This document shows positions 8,376-14,562 of a DNA stretch of 14,562 bases, in pieces (the first letter of the stretch is position 1; every line of letters starts with the position of its first letter). The stretch comes from Candidatus Zhuqueibacterota bacterium (GTDB lineage: Bacteria > SM23-31 > B21-G16), in NCBI GenBank assembly GCA_003644825.1, contig QNDJ01000009.1, positions 1 to 14,562 of the forward strand. The letters run 5' to 3'. The notes under the pieces were generated by a model. The model had not been told where the DNA came from. It did no database searches and worked only from the letters and a program-made list of their open reading frames with translations. Position numbers and translations under genes: made by a program.

Positions 8376-8405
8376 AAATATTTATGATTATCCTGTTAAT
8401 ATTTT

Positions 8406-8421
8406 TGCAAAGAATATGCCA
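8406..8421 (-). promoter_or_regulatory. Sigma-54 (-24/-12) promoter of the three-gene operon
   Basis: The minus strand reads TGGCATATTCTTTGCA, which fits every specified position of the sigma-54 consensus TGGCAYRNNNNTTGCW with correct GG-to-GC spacing. It lies 30 bp upstream of the ATG at 8375, so transcription would start near 8395 and give a leader of about 20 nt. The leader has AGGA at 8394-8391, 15 nt from the ATG, which is far for a ribosome site. Sigma-54 promoters need an AAA+ enhancer-binding activator, and two inverted repeats lie upstream at suitable distance. Part of the same sequence (TATTCTTTG) also fits the Bacteroidota TAnnTTTG box, but no TTG lies 19-21 bp upstream, so the sigma-54 reading is preferred. 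Confidence 0.65.
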
Positions 8422-8549
8422 GAAAACATCAATCTGAAAAAATCTTTTTTAACAATTTATACGCTAATATTATCCCTGTTTTTAGCTCCACATAGTAAAA
8501 TATTTATTCACTACATTTACTAAATCTGAAAACCATTTTATGGCAAAAA

Positions 8550-8579
8550 TTTATATCGGAACATTTTTCCTGATATAAA
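8550..8579. promoter_or_regulatory. Inverted repeat, candidate activator-binding site
   Basis: On the plus strand the left arm TTTATATCGGAA (8550-8561) pairs with TTCC (8567-8570) and GATATAAA (8572-8579), with one unpaired base at 8571 and a 5-base centre. It sits about 130 bp upstream of the -24 element of the sigma-54-type promoter, within the range usual for enhancer-binding-protein sites. It is followed by no U tract in either direction, so a terminator is less likely. The bound protein is unknown. Confidence 0.45.
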
Positions 8580-8633
8580 ACAAACTTTTTCCCAAAATAA
8601 AAAATGCTACATCTCTACTAAATACCTTCACCT

Positions 8634-8660
8634 TTAAAATGCACAAAAGTTCCATTTTAA
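8634..8660. promoter_or_regulatory. Second inverted repeat upstream of the operon
   Basis: Perfect 8-bp arms TTAAAATG (8634-8641) and CATTTTAA (8653-8660) around an 11-bp spacer, about 213 bp upstream of the -24 element. Its arms do not match those of the repeat at 8550-8579, so the two may bind different proteins. In such AT-rich DNA an 8-bp palindrome can arise by chance. Confidence 0.3.
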
Positions 8661-8720
8661 TTAATATGTGAAGATATTCTATAGAAACTGTAGCAAATTT
8701 CTAATTAAACTATAATCCTC

Positions 8721-8759
8721 AATAAAACAAAGAGCTGTGGAGTAGACTCCACAGCTCTT
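8721..8759 (-). terminator. Rho-independent terminator of the large surface-protein gene
   Basis: On the minus strand, AAGAGCTGTGGAG (8759-8747), loop TCTA, then CTCCACAGCTCTT (8742-8730) form a perfect 13-bp stem, followed by TTGTTTTATT. It begins 24 bp beyond the stop codon that ends at 8784. The GC-rich stem stands out against AT-rich surroundings. It separates the transcript of the large gene from the downstream operon, which therefore needs its own promoter. Confidence 0.92.
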
Positions 8760-8783
8760 CTGGTTTTACTTTAACCCTATGAT

Positions 8784-11700
8784 TTACTTCAAGAATAACA
8801 TTTTCTTACTGGCTACGAATTTACCGGCTTTAATTCTATAGATGTAAACACCACTTGCAACTCTTACACCATAGTTATTTCTTCCATCCCATACTATCGA
8901 ATGATATCCTGCTTTCATTTCTTTATTCACAAGGGTTCTGACTTCCTGACCAAGGACATTGTATACTTTCAAAACAACCTTACTTGCCATAGGAAGCTGG
9001 AATCTAATCTTAGTTTCTGGATTGAACGGGTTAGGATAATTCTGAGATAAACCATATTCATCAGGAATCTGACTAACATTTTTAAGCTTGAAGAATCTAT
9101 TAACACTGTTAGCCAGAACTATATCAACCAGAGATATATCCGGTCTTTCATCATCCACAAGAGACCTCATCTTTACTGTAGCAATAACACCTTCACCTGC
9201 TGCTGGTTTAACACTTCCTATCAACACATCGACAAACTCAATTCCCTTCTTATTCTGAATTGTAAAGAAGACACTCCTGTTAGAATTATCACCAGAAGTC
9301 AGAAAATCACCTTCTTCAACTGCCATATATTCATTAACAATTTCCAGCTTATTTGGATCATAACAGAGGGTAAATGTATATCCTCTCATATCAGCAACAT
9401 TCTTTGCAAGTATCTTAACTTCAAATTCCTGATTCTTAAATACATGTTCTGGTATACCTTCAAATTTCAGATATGCAAGAGAATTATCTCCACCAGCATT
9501 CTTATTGTAAACCGGTGGCACGCCAGACTTTCCTATATTCAGAGATGTCCAGGAAAGATCGCCGAAGTCAATGTATCCGCTACCATCTATATCTGCGTGT
9601 GCAATTGACCCTGTAGCTTCTTCTCCATAATGAGAAGTAATATAGGTTATATCATCTTCATCAATTGTATTATCCGGATAACCTGCAGCATCTCCTGAAG
9701 AAACATCTCCTGCAAGCAATTCACCTCTATCTACAGGAATCGCTGAATTGTCATAGGTTGGATCAATACCTGTCTCAAGATCGCCTGGAACAATTGAGAT
9801 GTTCCTGTACTGACCGCTTAACCAACCATCAACCTTTACTACAAGGTCATAAGTTCCGGTTGGAACTTTGGTCAGTTCAAAGAAACCATCTCTATCTGTT
9901 TGAACCTGAACACCATTTACATCGGTCTGTATATCGTTTGCACTTACATAATCAGCTGCTGTGCTATTAATAGGAATCAAGCTTCCGTAAGGTCTTAATT
10001 CTACAGTTATTATCTTACTGAAATTCTCACGACCCTGCAGAGGAACTCTTCCTCTTATTCTACCTAATGGATTGGTATAAACCTGAACAGCAGGGCTCGG
10101 AATTGAAATATTAAGAGCAATTCCATCATTTGATAATTCGACATCCTCGGTTTCAAAGAACATCTTTGAGTATACTGTACTTGTAGAATCAGTTCCTCTG
10201 GATTTCAGCAAGAATGAAGCAACAATTTCATCGGAAGCTACATCACCACCATTTACTGCCGGGTCAACCTTTGCAAACCTCAATCGATAGTATGTATCGC
10301 CATTACTGGAAGCAGTAGCAACATCAAGAGAATCTTCAACAAGAGTAATTCCGGTGCCACCAAAGAAATACCCGCTTTCATATGTGAATGGCTGTATTCC
10401 ATCTGCAGTTTCATCCTGGTCAATTACTTCAAATTTTGTTGAATCTACCTTCAAATTAAACTGTACCTGGTCAATTGTTTCTCCTTTTGAATCAAGATAT
10501 ACATAGAACCTTATTGTATCATCTTTATTTGTTGTTACTATACCAGGCACAACCTGAACATCATAATCTGCCGACGTCGTTGCTTCTGTTCCAGTAAGTT
10601 TGAAAGTTCCCTCTGCCTGGAATCTATCTGTAGTTGAGTTATTCCAGGTTGAATAAGAACCATTATTTGTTACAAAAGCAAACACATAATAATCTCCATC
10701 ACAGGTATCCAGGTCAGTCATATTACCGGAGAACCAGTTATAACTACCCTGAGTAATTGGAACAACTACAGCGTTTGTCTGTGTTCCATCAGAACTGTTA
10801 ACTATCCAGGCATCTGTAGGATTGGCAGGTGTTGCTTCGTCAGGAAAAGTAAGTGCCTCATAGTCATAATTATCCTGCTGGGTTACAACCAATCTTACAT
10901 ACTGAGTTTCATCAAGGTCTTCACCGTCCCAAGTAAACCTGAAAGTTTCTCCCTTATTTATTATGACCTGTCTTACGGCTCTGGATTCACCTTTACTAAG
11001 CACTCCACCAAGATTAAAATGGAAATTAAAGTCGGGTGAATGAGTAAATCTAACATCACCTGGAGATTGAGCCATTATTGTGTCCTCAGAATCCCTGACA
11101 AGAGCATAGAAATCATATACTCCACCATCCTTTGGTAATAAAGTACTTGTTGCAGAAGAAATATCCCAATCATATTGTAATGTATCCGGTGACGGATTAT
11201 GTTCTAACAGAGCAAATCCACTTGTTATCTGTTTTGCAGTTGAACTTGAAAGTAATGCACTAACATTTGTTCCGTGGTTTGCAGTAGTAGTATCATACCA
11301 GAGTGAAATTTCCGCTTCATCATCAAGGTCATACACACCCGAAGTTGACCAGTTAATCGTTAAGTGTTTCTGGTCTCTTGTATCAATATCAGTTGTTCCC
11401 TGAACAGGTCTATCCAGAGTGATACTCGGTGAATGTCTTACAATTAGCCTATAACTACTCTTTTCTACATCTTTCTGACCATCATCATCAACCGTATTAA
11501 TATAAACATAGTAAGAACCTTTTATCATATAAGGATTATTAGGATTTACTGTACTTTCATCAAGAGTATCACTGATATTAAATGTATAACTGCTATCATT
11601 ACTTGTTAGAGTTTTGATTAAAATGGTAGTATCCTGAACTTCTGTTAACCAGCCATCTGCTCCTACACTACTTGTATCAAGATTTGCGTTCTTCGACAGA

Positions 11701-14562
11701 TAAATTTTTACATTTACAACTCCATCATCATAGTCTACTACCTTATACTCAATATCGTATGTGGTCTGTGGACTATAACCTCCTGAATTAAGGGTCTGAT
11801 TAGAACTGTTCGGTGTTATAGGCCTTACAGAAGTTTTTACCATAGGATATCTGCGCATTAAAACTCCTATAGTATCTGCACCTACTACCGAATCTCCTAA
11901 AGCATCTACAGTGGCATAAATATAATATCTTGTATCTTTCTGGAAATAAACAGCTCTTGAATCCACTGTATCCTTATAGTTTGCATAAGGAGACCCATTT
12001 TCACCACGCTGTATATCTGAAGCAAGTAGTGCTCCTCCAACTCCTTCACTTATATGAGTTAATCCTCTCGCTGTATGAGCCCACAGGTTGAATCCTTCAC
12101 CTGTACCAAATTCACCATTAAATTGCAAAGTATCAACAGTAATTATAATGTTTTCACCAGCGAGGTTACTTAATTCCGGTGCTGTTTCAAATATCGCTTT
12201 AACTACAGCCGCAATAATTGAGAAACTATAATCACCTGTATAAGAACCCTGAGTAACTCTGATAGTAGCACTTCCTGTGGTTGAAGGCTGAATAGTAAAA
12301 GTTATAGTTCCATCAGAATCCCATGTAGTTGGTACTGTTCCAATTGTCACACCAGAACCAACAATCTGAGATGCACTTATACTACCATATTGCCCTAAAT
12401 TAGTAGAATCTACCCTGTTATAATATCTATCAACTGCATAAGCAGTAACAGTGTATGTTGCACCACCTACTAACTCATCATTCCCACCATTTGATTTACC
12501 GCTATTTGCAGTATCTCCTGGCATATAACTTTCAGTAACAAAGGTAAAAGGCAGTATGTATGCATAACTCTGAGGAACTACATTGAATGAATTGGATGTT
12601 CCTGTTAAAGAACCACCTACCTGAGAAGCTGTGAGCGTATGAGGGGTTCCTCTTCCTAAAGAAGTTTCTCCATCACCAGCAGTTAATATAGTTAGAGAAT
12701 CATTACCTGAAGGATAATATCCTTCGCCACTGCTCAGGGTCAGGTATCCATCGGTGGCTCCATTCTGATCATCTATTACACTGTAAACATTCGTAGGAAG
12801 TGATAAAGTTACATTACTGCTCGCATCTGCACCACTGGTCACAATGTTGTTATACTGATCAACAAGCAATATTGCCACTGGAATTGATGTTCCAACAGTA
12901 TCACCAGCAGGAACAGATCTAACTCCAGTAGAACTTCCAGGATCATGAATTTCACCATTTATCAACACAAGAAATTTAGTAGCAGTTCCAGGTTGAATAT
13001 CTTGACCTGTTGTAAAAAATCCTTTACTTATTAAATAACCTCTGCTATCTCTTAAATCAATTCTGAAACCTAAACTATCTTTTATTGCAGGTGCTGTATC
13101 AGTAAAAGGAGCGTTTGCAGTTCCAGCACCACCACCAGTTGTTGCCTCTTTTGGAGCATAAATCTGGTCACCAATACTGATTACAATAGAAGAATCAACG
13201 TCCACATTGCTTCCGCTTCCATTAAGCTTAATTCTAAATCTACTGGAATCCCTGCTGTATAAAGTATCATACAGAACGTAAGAGATACCAAGAGTATCTG
13301 ATGCTCCAACAATCATAAAATTCGTTGTTGAAGTATACAGATAACTGTTTATACCATTAACGTCACCAGCAGCTGAATCCGGGTCAGAAACAGTAAACGT
13401 AAATCTATGAGTTCCTTTTGAAGAATCATCAAGATTTGGAAAATACACATCAATTATTCCATCACTCGGTAAATAACCATGGGTTGTTCCATTTTTATAC
13501 CCACTGGTGTAATCCAGAAGGGCACCTGCTGTTGGTGTTGAGCCAAATGGAGATGAAGTGTAATCAGGAGTATATTCCGGAACAGTGAACACAAAATTTG
13601 TTGTATCCTGAACCCTGGAAGATTGAGCACTTGTCTTTATCCATAAATCAATATCATCAACAGTGGATTTCTCCCCAACACTTGACCCTAAATTTCTAAA
13701 TACATTGGCAACAAATAATGTACACTGGTAAGTATGAGCACCTAAAGTATCCCCTGATTTAAGGGTAATCCTGATCAGAGTATCTCCTACTGTAAGGGTA
13801 AAATCCTGGTCCGAAGTTCCAACTGTATCACCTTTAAATAAATAATGACTCGCTATACCTGCTGAATCAGCATCATCAGTTATTCCTGAATAATGAATTT
13901 CAATCCAGTCACTTGGAACCAAAGGCTCGCCTATCTTAAACGGAATTATTAAAGTATCTACCAATCCTCCAGCCGTATCATAAGTTGCCGCAGTTGCACC
14001 CTCACCCTTTTCAAGAATTGGACCACCAGTAAAGAAGTTAGTTACAATAGATAAAGAGTCATCGTAATTACCATAGGTATCATAATCCTCCAAGTTGGAC
14101 TGATACAGATTATTATCATCATCATAAATATAAACTTTATATGCCTTCGTTGCATTATTGCCTGAATCTCCGTTATAAATTCTTCTTCTACCATAATTAC
14201 TCAAGGAATCCGGAGTTACATTATTAACAAGATAATAACTCGAACTGCCTATTCCAATTTTTAATGTGTCTACATCATCGTTCGTTACTATATTTGTATA
14301 TAATGTATCAGATGAACTTAAAGTAATTACCAGAGAATCTGAACTAACTTTCGTAACTGAATAGCTTGGACTTGTTTTATTAATAGATGAACCCGTCAAA
14401 TTTATTGAAGAAGTGTTGAAAGTTTCTGACGAACTAAAAGAGAAACCAGCATCCAATTTAATAGCTATCTTTGAACCGGGCACCAGAACACCTCTATGAT
14501 GTACCCATAAAGTATCATAAGAAGTTTCACCAGCAGAACTATCAGATCTACTGATATAAACT
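8784..14562 (-). CDS. Giant multidomain surface protein: Ig modules, cohesin, dockerin, cohesin, sorting domain (5' end missing)
   Basis: The frame stays open from the right edge to the stop at 8784. The GTG at 14483 is not a credible start: upstream codons read GETSYDTLWVHHRGVL in the same style and no signal peptide follows it. Numbering from that codon: residues 1-490 are Ser/Thr/Asp/Gly-rich beta sequence without a recognised family; ~500-635 and ~638-757 are Ig-like (VAILLVDQYNNIV; VTAYAVDRYYNRV); 880-1297 hold three related beta modules; 1305-1460 is cohesin-like; 1472-1566 is carboxypeptidase-regulatory-like (TDRDGFFELTKVPTGTYDL); 1590-1652 is a dockerin; 1670-1804 is a second cohesin-like domain; 1807-1899 is a sorting domain. 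Probably secreted by type IX secretion as a surface or matrix protein. Base composition looks less AT-rich by eye than the downstream operon, which could reflect high expression. A terminator follows its stop. Confidence 0.93.
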   Translation of the reverse strand, partial: VYISRSDSSAGETSYDTLWVHHRGVLVPGSKIAIKLDAGFSFSSSETFNTSSINLTGSSINKTSPSYSVTKVSSDSLVITLSSSDTLYTNIVTNDDVDTLKIGIGSSSYYLVNNVTPDSLSNYGRRRIYNGDSGNNATKAYKVYIYDDDNNLYQSNLEDYDTYGNYDDSLSIVTNFFTGGPILEKGEGATAATYDTAGGLVDTLIIPFKIGEPLVPSDWIEIHYSGITDDADSAGIASHYLFKGDTVGTSDQDFTLTVGDTLIRITLKSGDTLGAHTYQCTLFVANVFRNLGSSVGEKSTVDDIDLWIKTSAQSSRVQDTTNFVFTVPEYTPDYTSSPFGSTPTAGALLDYTSGYKNGTTHGYLPSDGIIDVYFPNLDDSSKGTHRFTFTVSDPDSAAGDVNGINSYLYTSTTNFMIVGASDTLGISYVLYDTLYSRDSSRFRIKLNGSGSNVDVDSSIVISIGDQIYAPKEATTGGGAGTANAPFTDTAPAIKDSLGFRIDLRDSRGYLISKGFFTTGQDIQPGTATKFLVLINGEIHDPGSSTGVRSVPAGDTVGTSIPVAILLVDQYNNIVTSGADASSNVTLSLPTNVYSVIDDQNGATDGYLTLSSGEGYYPSGNDSLTILTAGDGETSLGRGTPHTLTASQVGGSLTGTSNSFNVVPQSYAYILPFTFVTESYMPGDTANSGKSNGGNDELVGGATYTVTAYAVDRYYNRVDSTNLGQYGSISASQIVGSGVTIGTVPTTWDSDGTITFTIQPSTTGSATIRVTQGSYTGDYSFSIIAAVVKAIFETAPELSNLAGENIIITVDTLQFNGEFGTGEGFNLWAHTARGLTHISEGVGGALLASDIQRGENGSPYANYKDTVDSRAVYFQKDTRYYIYATVDALGDSVVGADTIGVLMRRYPMVKTSVRPITPNSSNQTLNSGGYSPQTTYDIEYKVVDYDDGVVNVKIYLSKNANLDTSSVGADGWLTEVQDTTILIKTLTSNDSSYTFNISDTLDESTVNPNNPYMIKGSYYVYINTVDDDGQKDVEKSSYRLIVRHSPSITLDRPVQGTTDIDTRDQKHLTINWSTSGVYDLDDEAEISLWYDTTTANHGTNVSALLSSSTAKQITSGFALLEHNPSPDTLQYDWDISSATSTLLPKDGGVYDFYALVRDSEDTIMAQSPGDVRFTHSPDFNFHFNLGGVLSKGESRAVRQVIINKGETFRFTWDGEDLDETQYVRLVVTQQDNYDYEALTFPDEATPANPTDAWIVNSSDGTQTNAVVVPITQGSYNWFSGNMTDLDTCDGDYYVFAFVTNNGSYSTWNNSTTDRFQAEGTFKLTGTEATTSADYDVQVVPGIVTTNKDDTIRFYVYLDSKGETIDQVQFNLKVDSTKFEVIDQDETADGIQPFTYESGYFFGGTGITLVEDSLDVATASSNGDTYYRLRFAKVDPAVNGGDVASDEIVASFLLKSRGTDSTSTVYSKMFFETEDVELSNDGIALNISIPSPAVQVYTNPLGRIRGRVPLQGRENFSKIITVELRPYGSLIPINSTAADYVSANDIQTDVNGVQVQTDRDGFFELTKVPTGTYDLVVKVDGWLSGQYRNISIVPGDLETGIDPTYDNSAIPVDRGELLAGDVSSGDAAGYPDNTIDEDDITYITSHYGEEATGSIAHADIDGSGYIDFGDLSWTSLNIGKSGVPPVYNKNAGGDNSLAYLKFEGIPEHVFKNQEFEVKILAKNVADMRGYTFTLCYDPNKLEIVNEYMAVEEGDFLTSGDNSNRSVFFTIQNKKGIEFVDVLIGSVKPAAGEGVIATVKMRSLVDDERPDISLVDIVLANSVNRFFKLKNVSQIPDEYGLSQNYPNPFNPETKIRFQLPMASKVVLKVYNVLGQEVRTLVNKEMKAGYHSIVWDGRNNYGVRVASGVYIYRIKAGKFVASKKMLFLK
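8787..9065 (-). other. C-terminal sorting / FlgD-Ig-like domain of the giant protein
   Basis: Residues 1807-1899: LSQNYPNPFNPETKIRFQL, VVLKVYNVLGQEVRTLV, AGYHSIVWDG, ASGVYIYRI, ending KKMLFLK. It is nearly the same as the terminal domain at 4485-4760, implying that both proteins use the same export and anchoring route. Confidence 0.92.
9072..9476 (-). other. Second cohesin-like domain of the giant protein
   Basis: Residues 1670-1804. Typical cohesin order: FEVKILAKNVADMRGYTFTL, YDPNKLEIV, GDFLTSGD, then VDVLIGSVKPAAGEGVIATV and a final strand ISLVDIVLAN. The match to the cohesin consensus is better than for the first copy. Confidence 0.75.
9528..9716 (-). other. Dockerin domain of the giant protein
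   Basis: Residues 1590-1652 contain two EF-hand-like calcium loops. The second is canonical, DIDGSGYIDFGDL (D1631, D1633, S1635, D1639, D1642). The first, starting GDVSSGD at D1593 and reaching D1604 and D1608, is stretched relative to the usual GDVNGDG...D spacing. Type I dockerins bind cohesins in cellulosome-like assemblies and occur widely in FCB surface proteins. It sits between two cohesin-like domains of the same chain. Confidence 0.8.
10104..10571 (-). other. First cohesin-like domain of the giant protein
   Basis: Residues 1305-1460. It has the cohesin pattern of a hydrophobic strand, V.FNLKVDSTKFEVID, followed by a long beta sandwich and a closing strand VASFLLKSR. It shares FEV[IL]D...GIQPF...FGG...[LA].ED with the N-terminal domain of the 1297-aa protein, so the two are paralogous modules. 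Cohesins bind dockerins; whether this one does is unknown. Confidence 0.7.
10593..11846 (-). repeat. Three related beta modules in the giant protein (protein level)
   Basis: Residues ~880-1016, 1017-1147 and 1148-1297, numbered from the codon at 14483. Modules 2 and 3 open with the same junction, RHSPS and THSPD, after a closing strand. Each carries an acidic turn followed by an alternating strand: VDYDDGVVNVKIYLS, YDLDDEAEISLWYD and EDLDETQYVRLVV. Modules 1 and 2 have a YYVYINTVDD/YDFYALVRDSED-type strand near the end, and module 3 has YYVFAFVTNN. The fold looks like fibronectin III or Ig; the family was not identified. Confidence 0.6.

Larger units (their letters stand above)
8376..8783. 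other. 408-bp intergenic regulatory region
   Basis: No convincing coding frame on either strand; very AT-rich. On the minus strand, in transcription order, it holds the intrinsic terminator of the large gene, an 8-bp-arm inverted repeat, a second and better inverted repeat, then a sigma-54-type promoter and short leader of the downstream operon. Those elements are listed separately. Confidence 0.8.

Noticed and set aside
8408-8416. Bacteroidota-type -7 box TATTCTTTG
   Set aside because: The box fits TAnnTTTG, but no TTG is found 19-21 bp upstream; the overlapping full sigma-54 match explains the site better. It stays a possible alternative.
8436-8450. A-run/T-run palindrome upstream of the operon
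   Set aside because: It has almost no GC pairs, so it is unlikely to be a terminator or a specific site in this AT-rich gap.
14481-14483. GTG as the start of the giant gene
   Set aside because: Open frame continues upstream to the window edge with like composition, and no signal peptide follows the GTG, though the protein ends in a secretion sorting domain.

Overview
The window is protein-dense, AT-rich bacterial DNA carrying five genes for exported or envelope proteins and no RNA genes, mobile elements or CRISPR. Two of the proteins end in almost identical copies of the C-terminal sorting/FlgD-Ig-like domain (core NPFNPETKI...LGQ.VRTLVN...AGY...VWDG...SGVYIY...K.M...K) used by type IX secretion cargo. 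Signal peptides ending before Gln, a TPR lipoprotein and a predicted outer-membrane barrel point to a diderm of the FCB superphylum (Bacteroidota, Ignavibacteria, Calditrichota, Marinimicrobia, Cloacimonadota or a related candidate phylum). The sequence alone does not fix the phylum.

Layout. Bases 2-1612 (+) hold the 3' part of a gene for a von Willebrand factor A (VWA) protein with a degenerate metal site and four tandem ~83-residue beta repeats; it is cut by the left edge. Converging on it with a 4-bp gap is a three-gene minus-strand operon running 8375 to 1617: a 1297-aa cohesin-like/tandem-95-repeat surface protein with a sorting domain, a 205-aa TPR lipoprotein (11-bp overlap), and a 753-aa fusion of a beta-barrel, an intact VWA domain and a CsgG/FlgO-like domain (4-bp ATGA overlap). 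Upstream, also on the minus strand, is a very large gene (stop at 8784, 5' end beyond the right edge, at least 1925 codons). It encodes Ig-like modules, a cohesin-like domain, a carboxypeptidase-regulatory-like domain, a dockerin, a second cohesin-like domain and a sorting domain.

The 408-bp gap 8376-8783 carries a strong intrinsic terminator for the large gene, then two inverted repeats, then a sequence matching the sigma-54 -24/-12 consensus at every specified position just ahead of the three-gene operon. This suggests the operon is a separate, activator-dependent transcription unit.

How the parts may work together (inference): two T9SS-type surface proteins share a paralogous cohesin-like module and a sorting domain. 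The operon couples one of them to an outer-membrane barrel protein with periplasmic- or surface-type VWA and CsgG-like domains and to a TPR lipoprotein. A cell-surface adhesion, scaffold or appendage-assembly module is the simplest reading, but no member could be assigned to a characterised system.
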